This document shows, in pieces, positions 8,048-14,439 of a DNA stretch of 47,592 nt. This stretch comes from SXOA01 sp051004015. GTDB lineage: Bacteria > Planctomycetota > Planctomycetia > Pirellulales > Pirellulaceae. Both the position numbers and the translations under genes were made by a program. Under the pieces are notes generated by a model that was given only the letters and a program-made list of their open reading frames with translations, had not been told where the DNA came from and did not search any database. Each line of letters starts with the position of its first letter. Position 1 is the stretch's first letter. Location of the stretch: assembly GCA_051004015.1 (NCBI GenBank), contig JBPCKT010000100.1:1-47592 (forward strand). The letters run 5' to 3'.

Positions 8048-8406
8048 TCACCGTCGTCTTCCAAGTCCAGCAGCGTCCGCCGGGGTTTGCGGCGGGTGGG
8101 CGGCTTAAAGGTCGGGTTTAAGGTCGGCTTGTCGTCCGGTAGTTCCTCCGCTGAATCTTGTTCCGCGAAAGGAACCGTCTTCGCCCGGCCCTCGGCGTCG
8201 ATGCCCGTCAGCAGCTCGATTTTCCGCTCGGCTTGCTCCAACAGATCGTAGCAGTGGCGGAGGTGCTTGATCCCCTGCTCATAGCGGGCGAGAGCCTCGG
8301 CCAGGCCCAGGTCGCCGTCTTCCAGGTCGTGGACGATGGCTTCGAGGCTGGCGAGAGCGGCTTCGAAGGAAGGGGGTTCGGGGGGTGGATTGGGGAGATT
8401 GGACAA
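8041..8406 (-). CDS. xseB: Exodeoxyribonuclease VII small subunit
   Basis: The core 'SFEAALASLEAIVHDLEDGDLGLAEALARYEQGIKHLRHCYDLLEQAERKIELL' is the two-helix hairpin diagnostic of XseB. Several XseB chains bind one XseA chain and make the nuclease that degrades single-stranded DNA to short oligonucleotides. The family is usually about 80 residues; this one has 121 because of a charged, proline-rich tail (KPTLNPTFKPPTRRKPRRT) likely to be disordered. The genes xseA and xseB are normally adjacent, but a small antitoxin-like gene lies between them here. The stop codon falls in a short repeat. Confidence 0.95.
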   Translation of the reverse strand: MSNLPNPPPEPPSFEAALASLEAIVHDLEDGDLGLAEALARYEQGIKHLRHCYDLLEQAERKIELLTGIDAEGRAKTVPFAEQDSAEELPDDKPTLNPTFKPPTRRKPRRTLLDLEDDGEV

Positions 8407-8417
8407 GAGTGGCTCTG

Positions 8418-8603
8418 CTATCGACTTTCTACTTCCCGCGAATCAAAGAACTCGTCATGATCCAAAACTCTGCCGTTGTCAGCGTCTTCGATGCCTCGCT
8501 CGATTTTCTGAAGCAGACGCAACTGCTCAATGGCGTCGCTCACGGTGCAATCTTCAGGAAGCCTGGCGACAAAGTCGATGATGTCCTGCTTATGAAAGCT
8601 CAT
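8418..8603 (-). CDS. Small antitoxin-like protein between xseA and xseB
   Basis: Start chosen at ATG 8603 (MSFHKQDIIDFVARLP), 61 residues; the longer frame would extend further into xseA. The pattern 'LPEDCTVSDAIEQLRLLQKIERGIEDADNGRVLDHDEFF' matches the small addiction-module antitoxins with an 'LP..CT..D....L.....I..G....D.GR...H.E' signature (RelB/ParD-like in databases). These usually precede a RelE-type toxin, but none is next to it. It overlaps the 3' end of xseA by 14 bases and ends 11 bases before xseB, so it is embedded in the operon. It may be an orphan antitoxin or have a partner elsewhere. Confidence 0.75.
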   Translation of the reverse strand: MSFHKQDIIDFVARLPEDCTVSDAIEQLRLLQKIERGIEDADNGRVLDHDEFFDSREVESR

Positions 8604-9828
8604 GTTGATCGGCCGCTTGGACAGGCTCGACACGGCTGGTGACTTGCCCGCGTGCGAGTTGAGTCTTCAGAATATCATTCGCGGCCACGTCTTGAACATC
8701 CCGCACGATGCTCCCATCCTCCCGCGTCGTCACACTATAACCGCGCGTGAGAGTGGCGAGGGGGCTGAGAGTTTCCAGCCGGGCGGAAAGGGAGGCGAGT
8801 TTTTCTCGCAGGCGGCTCTGGCGGCGGCGCAGGGCGCGAGTGGCGGATTCGTCCAGATCGTCGAGTCGGCGGGAAAGGAGCCGGAGGTGGCTGAGCGGTT
8901 TACTGAGGACAGGCCGGCTGGAGAGGCGCTGCAGGTGGATGCGGGCGGAGGAGACGCGGGTGCGGAGGCCGGTGGCTAGCCCTCGCTGGAGGACGGCGAT
9001 TTGAGCCAAAAGTTCCTGAGCGGAAGGGACCGCCAACTCTGCGGCTTCGGAGGGGGTGCGGGCGCGGACGTCGGCGACGAGGTCGGCCAGCGTGACATCC
9101 ACTTCGTGCCCGACGGCGGAGATGACGGGGATCTTGGAGGCATGAATCGCCCGGACGACGATTTCCTCGTTGAAGCTCCAGAGGTCTTCCAGGCTCCCGC
9201 CGCCGCGGCCGACGACGAGGATGTCGGGCGGCTCGGCGAGGCGATTGGCGACTTGGATGCCGCGCACGATTTCCGCGGCTGCACCGTCCCCTTGCACGCG
9301 GGCGGGAATGACCAGAATATGCGTGCCGCGAAACCGGCGGTTACAGACTTGCAAAAAGTCGTGAATCGCCGCCCCCGTGGGACTGGTCACAAACGCGATC
9401 CGCCGCGGAAACCGCGGCAGCGGCCGCTTGCGGGCGGCATCGAACAGGCCGGCAGCGGCGAGCTTTTCTTGAAGCTGTTTGAACGCGAGCTGCAGGGCAC
9501 CTTGTCCCCGCGGCTCCAGTTGTCGGCAGACGAGCGAATAATCGCCGCGCGGCAGATAGACCTCAATCCCGCCACGGCAGAGCACTTCCAGCCCGTCCTT
9601 CACCTGGAACTTCAGCCGCTGGGCGGTGCTGCGCCAGACTACGCCGCGAATCTTCGATGCGTCATCCTTGAGCGTGAAATAGATGTGACCGGACCGGTGG
9701 TGGGTAACACCGGTGATCTCGCCGCTGACCCAAACGTCATGGAATGTATCTTCCACCGTTCCCTTGAGCAGCGCGGTGAGCTGGGAAACGGTGAGGGCGG
9801 AAGGCGGATTTGAGATTTGAGATTTCAA
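8590..9828 (-). CDS. xseA: Exodeoxyribonuclease VII large subunit
   Basis: Catalytic subunit of the single-strand-specific exonuclease VII. The N-terminal OB fold is seen in 'ALTVSQLTALLKGTVEDTFHDVWVSGEITGVTHHRSGHIYFTLKDDASKIRGVVWR', and the nuclease domain in 'RRIAFVTSPTGAAIHDFLQVCNRR', 'DILVVGRGGGSLEDLWSFNEE' and 'VISAVGHEVDVTLADLVADVRARTPSEAAEL'. A long coiled coil follows. 412 residues. The only usable start after the in-frame dapF stop appears to be TTG 9828, which lies inside an AT-rich repeat, so the first ten residues (MKSQISNPPS) are repeat-derived. The small antitoxin-like gene overlaps its end and xseB follows. Confidence 0.95.
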   Translation of the reverse strand: MKSQISNPPSALTVSQLTALLKGTVEDTFHDVWVSGEITGVTHHRSGHIYFTLKDDASKIRGVVWRSTAQRLKFQVKDGLEVLCRGGIEVYLPRGDYSLVCRQLEPRGQGALQLAFKQLQEKLAAAGLFDAARKRPLPRFPRRIAFVTSPTGAAIHDFLQVCNRRFRGTHILVIPARVQGDGAAAEIVRGIQVANRLAEPPDILVVGRGGGSLEDLWSFNEEIVVRAIHASKIPVISAVGHEVDVTLADLVADVRARTPSEAAELAVPSAQELLAQIAVLQRGLATGLRTRVSSARIHLQRLSSRPVLSKPLSHLRLLSRRLDDLDESATRALRRRQSRLREKLASLSARLETLSPLATLTRGYSVTTREDGSIVRDVQDVAANDILKTQLARGQVTSRVEPVQAADQHELS

Positions 9829-9836
9829 ATTTGAGA
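9808..9836. repeat. TTTGAGA-type short repeat at the xseA start
   Basis: Direct copies of TTTGAGA (three) and an inverted TTTCAAATTTGA part. It covers the gap between the dapF stop and xseA and contributes the TTG start and first codons of xseA. Confidence 0.65.
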
Positions 9837-9837
9837 C

Positions 9838-10677
9838 TTATTCCGGCCAATCCCCCGAAAACACTTCCACCGCCGGCCCGGTCTTATAGACGCAGCCGTC
9901 GGTCTCGCGCCATTCGAGTTCCAGGTCGCCGCCGCGAAGATGATTGATGATCTTCCGCTTGGTTCGTCCCGTCAGGACGCCGGCGACACAGACCGCACTT
10001 GCCCCGGTCCCGCAGGCGAGCGTTTCACCCGAGCCCCGCTCCCAGGTCCGCTGGCGGACCTCGGTCGGCGAGATGACCTCAATGAATTCGACGTTGGTAC
10101 GGGCGGGGAACATCGGCGAGTTTTCGATTTTTGGTCCCAGACCAAGGACCAGATCGTCCGTTGCCTTTTCGACGAAGGTAACACAGTGCGGATTGCCCAT
10201 CGAGACGGCTGTGACGTGGAGCTGTTGGCCGGCAACGGACAGAGGCACCTCCACCGGCGGATTGCCGTGCAGCTTCGTGGGAATCATCGCCCCTTCCAGA
10301 ATCGGCTTTCCCATATTGACCGTGGCGCGATCGACCTTGCCAGCCTTCACTTCCAGATCCACGGTCAGGTTGCCCCGGCCGGTCTGGATTTTCAACTGCG
10401 GAGCGCGGCAGATGCCGTAGTCATGCACATACTTGGCGACGCACCGCAGCCCGTTGCCGCACATCTCGCTCTCCGAGCCGTCGGCATTGAACATCCGCAT
10501 CCGGGCGTCGGCCCCGCTGTCGCTAGGGCAAATCAGGATCAGGCCGTCGCTGCCGATGCCGAAATGCCGGTCGGACATCCTGCGGGCCAATTCCGCGGGA
10601 TCTTTCGGCAGCGGCAGCTCAAAGCAATTGACGTAGATATAGTCATTGCCGCAGCCTTGCATTTTGGTGAAGCGCAT
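9838..10677 (-). CDS. dapF: Diaminopimelate epimerase
   Basis: Converts LL- to meso-diaminopimelate for lysine and, where present, peptidoglycan synthesis. Start at ATG 10677 (MRFTKMQGCGNDYIYV), 279 residues, the normal length. The two catalytic cysteines are visible: Cys73 in 'NADGSESEMCGNGLRC' and Cys222 in 'ERGSGETLACGTGASA'. 'GNDYIYV' at 10-16 and 'HFGIGSDGLI' are further family marks. The longer frame to 10791 begins MTNDQVPMTN, which is translation of a palindromic repeat and not part of the enzyme. It is followed by xseA with a gap of only 9 bases, suggesting co-transcription. Confidence 0.97.
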   Translation of the reverse strand: MRFTKMQGCGNDYIYVNCFELPLPKDPAELARRMSDRHFGIGSDGLILICPSDSGADARMRMFNADGSESEMCGNGLRCVAKYVHDYGICRAPQLKIQTGRGNLTVDLEVKAGKVDRATVNMGKPILEGAMIPTKLHGNPPVEVPLSVAGQQLHVTAVSMGNPHCVTFVEKATDDLVLGLGPKIENSPMFPARTNVEFIEVISPTEVRQRTWERGSGETLACGTGASAVCVAGVLTGRTKRKIINHLRGGDLELEWRETDGCVYKTGPAVEVFSGDWPE

Positions 10678-10716
10678 GGGGATACCTCGCTCTTCCATTC
10701 TAGCGACGGGCGCCTG

Positions 10717-10792
10717 AATGACCAATGACCACGCACCAATGACCAATGTAAGACCATCCGCATTGGTCATTGGGACTTGGTCATTGGTCATT
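10717..10792. repeat. Long inverted repeat with CCAATGA units
   Basis: The arms 10717-10748 and 10761-10792 (32 bases each) are inverted copies differing only at four central bases, with a 12-base loop. Each arm is made of AATGACCA units. It lies between the LURP-one-like gene and dapF and could form a strong hairpin in the messenger. The unit is of a type seen at many places in planctomycete and cyanobacterial genomes. Confidence 0.88.
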
Positions 10793-10800
10793 TCCCCCGG

Positions 10801-11388
10801 CTATTCCTTCAGCACCAGGTCAATGCACATCACCGCGGCCACGATCATCTGCCGGACCGTGTGGTCGGGGGGGACGGAGGCGTTGATCTCCAACATGTAG
10901 TTGTCGGCGCTCGTGAACAGCTCCTTTCCCAAGCCGGCCCATTTCTTACTCACTTTGCCCAGCTCCTGCTCGCCCGCCTTGAAGGTGAAATCCCAGCCGA
11001 GAATTTTCCCGCGGAGCTCGCAGAGCGGCTCGTCGTTCGCCCCGAGCACCTGAAACGCCCCGCCCAGGGAAAACAGCTTCTGCTTGAAGCCGCCGATCCG
11101 CTGGCCGTTCTCGTCCAGCACGTCCACTTTGGAGAGGAACAGGTTCACGCCCCGCTTGACGCACAAGATCGGCTGCCCGTCGGGAGTGCGGATAATGACC
11201 TCAAACGGCGTCATCTTCTTGTACTTCGTGAACCGCAGGATTTTCGTGAAGAACCCCAGCCGCTCCTCGCGGCAGTTCATGATGATCTCCTGGGTGTTGG
11301 GGTCGAGCACGTCATAGCTGTTGGACGCCTTGAACATTCCGGCGTGCTCCTTGACGAAGAACAGGTTGCGATTGAGGACGGGGTGCAT
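10801..11388 (-). CDS. LURP-one-related / scramblase-like protein
   Basis: Start at ATG 11388 (MHPVLNRNLFFVKEHAG), preceded by AAGGA at good spacing; the frame continues upstream but without coding character. The chain has repeating beta-strand patterns: 'NSYDVLDPNTQEIIMNCREE', 'FEVIIRTPDGQPILCVKRG', 'VDVLDENGQRIGGFKQK', 'FQVLGANDEPLCELRGK', 'MLEINASVPPDHTVRQMIVAAVMCIDLVLKE'. This fits the tubby-like beta barrel of the LURP-one-related/phospholipid-scramblase family, with its hydrophobic C-terminal helix in the barrel. The role in bacteria is unknown. It lies upstream of dapF on the same strand, separated by a long inverted repeat. Confidence 0.82.
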   Translation of the reverse strand: MHPVLNRNLFFVKEHAGMFKASNSYDVLDPNTQEIIMNCREERLGFFTKILRFTKYKKMTPFEVIIRTPDGQPILCVKRGVNLFLSKVDVLDENGQRIGGFKQKLFSLGGAFQVLGANDEPLCELRGKILGWDFTFKAGEQELGKVSKKWAGLGKELFTSADNYMLEINASVPPDHTVRQMIVAAVMCIDLVLKE

Positions 11389-11512
11389 GGGGAGTTCCTT
11401 GGCTTGCTGAACGAATGAAGGTAACGGGAGAGATAGCGGATTATTCCGCAGTGACGAGTTCCGTTCAACTGGGTGGAGCGGCTTAACCAGTCGAGTTTGT
11501 CGGTAATAACGC

Positions 11513-12073
11513 TCACCCCTTCGAGTCCTCCCGGAGAGCGCGGATGGTGAGTCCCACAGTGGCCAACAAATAGCTTGGGACCATGAGAAACAGAGCCGCC
11601 AGGGGAGACACCAGGCTGGTGCCGATACCCCTTGCCAGTTCAGAGTATTTGGGGGTTGATGGAGATTCAGCAAGGACCATATACCCGGCAATCAAGTGTT
11701 CCAGCAAGGCGCACAGGCCGATTAAAAATGGGATGGCAACAATGAACCCCATCGCCGCTCCCAGGTGGCTCCCTTTCCCTTTGGCCAACAATAGAGCCAC
11801 AAGAACGAACGACAATATCGCGGACGCCGGCAGAATCAAGATATACCGCCAGCCGAGTGCGCTCAGGATCCACATCAGGAAGTTTTCCCTTTCCCGCGGG
11901 ATGTCCTCCTCCATTGCCGGCTTCTCATCCAAGTGTGCATGCATTCCATGTTCGGAGGCGGAGTGCTCGCCATGTATCGCATGCTCGGCGGGGCGTTCAT
12001 CTTGCCCGAGAGTGACTTCTGCCATGAATGCGACCGTTACGACGAGTATCACGGACAACCAATTGCGAACCAT
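11513..12073 (-). CDS. Membrane protein, possibly MotA/TolQ/ExbB-like
   Basis: 186 residues with a signal peptide (LSVILVVTVAFMAEVTLGQ), a histidine- and acid-rich periplasmic stretch (AIHGEHSASEHGMHAHLDE), then three membrane spans (YILILPASAILSFVLVALLL; LGAAMGFIVAIPFLIGLCALL; SLVSPLAALFLMVPSYLLATVG). The order of the last two, with 'YSELARGIGTSLVSPLAALFLMVPSYLLA', recalls the ExbB/TolQ proton-channel pattern 'ISxALxxTLxGLxVAIP', but the family's usual glycine-rich GLLGTV motif is not seen. The histidines could bind metal. There is no ExbD/TolR partner nearby. I would call it a remote relative at best. Confidence 0.6.
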   Translation of the reverse strand: MVRNWLSVILVVTVAFMAEVTLGQDERPAEHAIHGEHSASEHGMHAHLDEKPAMEEDIPRERENFLMWILSALGWRYILILPASAILSFVLVALLLAKGKGSHLGAAMGFIVAIPFLIGLCALLEHLIAGYMVLAESPSTPKYSELARGIGTSLVSPLAALFLMVPSYLLATVGLTIRALREDSKG

Positions 12074-12127
12074 GCGTCACCTTGAGAAGTGGAACGACCA
12101 GGTGTTTCGGATTTCGGATTTTATTTA

Positions 12128-12598
12128 TTAGCAGCTCTTCTGCTTCATGGCCTCTTCGCTCCGCCGCTTCATCTCCTCCGGCGGCACATCCTCGACATGC
12201 GTGGAGATCGTCCACCAGAGGCCGAAGGGGTCCTCGAAAGTGCCGCTGCGGTCGCCGTAGAACTGGTTCTGAATCGCCCGTACAGCCTTCGCCCCGGCTG
12301 CGACGGCCTGGGCGGCGAGGGCATCGACATTATTGACGTAGAGATTCAGGAACATCGGCGAGCCACCAAGCGTCTTGGCGCTCTTGATTCCCATTTCCAG
12401 ATGTTCGTCGGACAGCATGATGGGCGAATTTCCAATCTTGATCTCGGCGTGGCCGATTCTTCCATCCGGCCCGACCATGCGAAACAGCTCGGTCGCCCCA
12501 AACGCCTTCTTGTAAAACTCAATCGCCTCCGCGGCCCCGTGGACGATGAGGTACGGCGTGGCGGTGTGATAGCCAACGGGAATGGGTTTGACAGGCAT
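12128..12598 (-). CDS. VOC family protein, PhnB-like
   Basis: 156 residues. 'GYHTATPYLIVHGAAEAIEFYKKAFGATELFRMVGPDGRIGHAEIKIGNSPIMLSDEH' is the classical start of PhnB/YdfO-like members of the vicinal-oxygen-chelate (glyoxalase/bleomycin-resistance) superfamily, with the second beta-alpha-beta module at 'LNLYVNNVDALAAQAVAAGAKAVRAIQNQFYGDRSGTFEDPFGLWWTISTH'. Substrate unknown; cytoplasmic. It is followed on the same strand after 54 bases by the membrane protein gene, but the two have no obvious common job. Start ATG 12598. Confidence 0.93.
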   Translation of the reverse strand: MPVKPIPVGYHTATPYLIVHGAAEAIEFYKKAFGATELFRMVGPDGRIGHAEIKIGNSPIMLSDEHLEMGIKSAKTLGGSPMFLNLYVNNVDALAAQAVAAGAKAVRAIQNQFYGDRSGTFEDPFGLWWTISTHVEDVPPEEMKRRSEEAMKQKSC

Positions 12599-12690
12599 GG
12601 AGTGGCTCCTGGAATCAGAGTCGGAAAATGATGCCGCTGATTGTCGGATGCGAGCCGCAGAGATGCAAGAAGGCGGCGAGAATCCAGATG

Positions 12691-12771
12691 AACCGCGGAG
12701 TTCGCTGAGGGACGCGGAGAGGGAATGAGATAGGAGTTCCGTCTCTGCGTTTCTCCGCGTCCTCGGCGGTT
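12691..12771. repeat. Imperfect inverted repeat after the MmcQ-like gene
   Basis: AACCGC...GAGG.GACGCGGAGA (12691-12720, with a 10-base insertion) is inverted as TCTCCGCGTCCTCGGCGGTT at 12752-12771. The right arm touches the stop (TGA, complement of 12771-12773) of the upstream gene, so it may form a terminator-like hairpin. It resembles the 'CCGCGGAG' dispersed repeats common in planctomycetes. Confidence 0.72.
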
Positions 12772-13148
12772 CAATCTACCGTTCTGCCTGCTAGCGCCTG
12801 GACGATTTTCTTGGGCGCGATCGCCCGGTAGCTTTCGTCCACCCAGTCCTCCAGCAGCTCGACCGGGACTTTGACCTTCGGTCCAAAGCTGGCCGTCACC
12901 CAGCCGCTCTTTCCCAGGCCATAGCCGGTGGGCTGGGCGAAGGGGAGCGACAGGGCCTGCTTGCCGGTGATGGGAAGCTTGACCGTGACATTGAAGATGT
13001 CCTTGTCGTAGGACAGGATCAGAAAGAGCTTCTTCTTGATCTTGAACGCGCGGTGCCCCCAGGGAAAATCCTCCGTCGCCTGCGGATACGCCAGAGCCGC
13101 TTTGCGGAGGGCGGATTCGACGGACTTCTGAGGGTTGCGCTTGGGCAT
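12771..13148 (-). CDS. MmcQ/YjbR family protein
   Basis: Start at ATG 13148 (MPKRNPQKSVESALRKAALAYPQATEDFPWGHRAFKI), 125 residues. The 'FPWGHRAFKIKKKLFLILSYDKDIFNVTVKLP', 'GYGLGKSGWVTASFG' and 'LLEDWVDESYRAIAPKKI' segments fit the CyaY-like fold family MmcQ/YjbR (often annotated DNA-binding). The biological function is not settled. It is last in the minus-strand series PSD1, DUF1501, xisH, xisI, unknown, MmcQ, 19 bases after its upstream neighbour. The frame extends upstream to 13376 but overlaps the unknown gene there and is not credible. Confidence 0.9.
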   Translation of the reverse strand: MPKRNPQKSVESALRKAALAYPQATEDFPWGHRAFKIKKKLFLILSYDKDIFNVTVKLPITGKQALSLPFAQPTGYGLGKSGWVTASFGPKVKVPVELLEDWVDESYRAIAPKKIVQALAGRTVD

Positions 13149-13167
13149 GATCTCAAATCGATGGGTG

Positions 13168-13638
13168 CTACGGGTCCATGCTCGTCCAGAACCACAACGC
13201 GCCCGAGGCCAGGTCCTTGGCTCGCAACTCGTCTCTTTTTTTGACGTGCCTCGCCTTGCGACTCCCCTCGGGATAAATGCAGAAGTCCTCGCCTCCGTTT
13301 CGCCAAAAGAGAACTGCCTGGCGAAATTCCTCCATGCCCGCGGTAGTGAATTCGAGCAAAGCTTTAGTGCCTTCACTCGTTAGTGACATTTGCCGCAGGT
13401 CGTCGCGTTCCGCAACGAGCGAAATCCTGAGCGTGAAAATGGGATGAGGTCGCGCATGCGCCCTCAACGTCAACGTACGACGGCACGTTGGCCCACTCGC
13501 GGCCAGCTCATCAATCGCCGCAAGCACCACCACAGCGGCCGCAGCATCACCTTGGACGCAAAGGCAAGGCCGCACCAATCCCAACTTTCCAGAGTGTTCC
13601 CAGCACTCAAAGTCCAGATTTTGAAATTCGCGTTTCAC
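13168..13638 (-). CDS. Hypothetical protein in the xisHI cluster
   Basis: 156 residues beginning MKREFQNLDFECWEHSGKLGLVRPCLCVQG. No family recognised. An N-terminal alanine/valine-rich stretch ('DAAAAVVVLAAIDELAASG') may form a helix; the C-terminal half is mixed and charged ('EEFRQAVLFWRNGGEDFCIYPEGSRKARHVKKRDE'). The gene fits tightly between xisI (17 bases upstream) and the MmcQ-like gene (19 bases downstream), which supports it as real. A cytoplasmic protein of unknown role. Confidence 0.65.
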   Translation of the reverse strand: MKREFQNLDFECWEHSGKLGLVRPCLCVQGDAAAAVVVLAAIDELAASGPTCRRTLTLRAHARPHPIFTLRISLVAERDDLRQMSLTSEGTKALLEFTTAGMEEFRQAVLFWRNGGEDFCIYPEGSRKARHVKKRDELRAKDLASGALWFWTSMDP

Positions 13639-13655
13639 GCAGTGACCTTCTCACG

Positions 13656-14015
13656 TTATCCCGAATGGGAAGCTGTCGGCGGCGCGACGCCAAACCCGGT
13701 GTGCTGCCAAAGCTCCGCAGGGTGGAACGCGAGCACGATGTCCTCTTTGGGAACACCAGCCTCCACGAGTTCATCGGCTAGCAGGCGGTCGGTGTTGTTG
13801 CACTGAATCCAAATCTTCCCCTCGACGATATCGACGTGAATGATCGTGTCATGAACACGTTCCACCTGGTCCCAGCCTACATTCAGGACTTGGTAGTGAT
13901 CCCCTTCACGGTCAATGACCGCCTCGCTTTGAATTTGTCCGTTAGAAGGCTTGTGCGATGCGTATTCGCGGATTACCTGTTCCACGACCTGACGATAGCG
14001 GTTTAGCTTGTCCAT
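13656..14015 (-). CDS. xisI: XisI-like fdxN excision controlling factor
   Basis: 119 residues. 'MDKLNRYRQVVEQVIREYAS', 'EAVIDREGDHYQVLNVGWDQVERVHDTIIHVDIVEGKIWIQCNNTDRLLADELVEAGVPKEDIVLAFHPAELWQHTGFG' matches the XisI family closely. In Anabaena, xisH and xisI are needed with the recombinase XisF for excision of the fdxN element, but most family members lie outside such elements and their role is unknown. It overlaps the end of xisH by 13 bases, so the two are translationally coupled. No recombinase or element boundary is visible here. Confidence 0.93.
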   Translation of the reverse strand: MDKLNRYRQVVEQVIREYASHKPSNGQIQSEAVIDREGDHYQVLNVGWDQVERVHDTIIHVDIVEGKIWIQCNNTDRLLADELVEAGVPKEDIVLAFHPAELWQHTGFGVAPPTASHSG

Positions 14016-14422
14016 TCGATAATCCTCTTTTTCTGTTCGTTGAATACAATCACCGATAGGTTCAATTTGGCAACGATCAATCGACCAAAGGGTTCAACAA
14101 GCAATGCCTTTCTTATTCGCTGTGGAACTGCGAGATACAGGCTTCGTTTGGGTTCGTTCTCTTGCAGCAACGTTCGGTAGACATCGTATTGCCCGACGGC
14201 TTCTTCAATGTCGCGAACAATCGACTGGTTCAAAAAGCTCTGAATCTCGACGGCAATCTTGCGCTCACCTTTCTCGGCTCCAATGGGCGTCCTCTCCGCC
14301 CCCAAATCCACGTAGAAGTCCCGTCCACCATATCTCATTTTCAACGGATCGTCGGTGATCGTCCAGCCGTCCGCCTCCAGGGCTTCAATGACGACGACGT
14401 GGTAAATGTTCTTTGCTGGCAT
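14003..14422 (-). CDS. xisH: XisH-like fdxN excision controlling factor
   Basis: Start at ATG 14422 (MPAKNIYHVVVIEALEADGWTITDDP), 139 residues, the family length. The segments 'DLGAERTPIGAEKGERKIAVEIQSFLNQSIVRDIEEAVGQYDVYRTLL' and 'LYLAVPQRIRKALLVEPFGRLIVAKLNLSVIVFNEQKKRIIEW' are characteristic. The D(L)..E(x)K-like placement (Asp in YVDLGAE, then 'VEIQSF') fits the PD-(D/E)XK nuclease fold proposed for XisH, with a glutamine where the lysine is often found. The same frame runs upstream to 14962 as an arginine/proline-rich shadow of the DUF1501 gene, which I exclude. It pairs with xisI and starts 17 bases after the DUF1501 stop. Confidence 0.93.
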   Translation of the reverse strand: MPAKNIYHVVVIEALEADGWTITDDPLKMRYGGRDFYVDLGAERTPIGAEKGERKIAVEIQSFLNQSIVRDIEEAVGQYDVYRTLLQENEPKRSLYLAVPQRIRKALLVEPFGRLIVAKLNLSVIVFNEQKKRIIEWTS

Positions 14423-14439
14423 GTTTGCTTGAGCGGCTT

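Noticed and set aside
10678..10791. dapF extension starting MTNDQVPMTN
   Set aside because: Encoded by the CCAATGA inverted repeat; DapF enzymes begin near M(R/K)FTKM.
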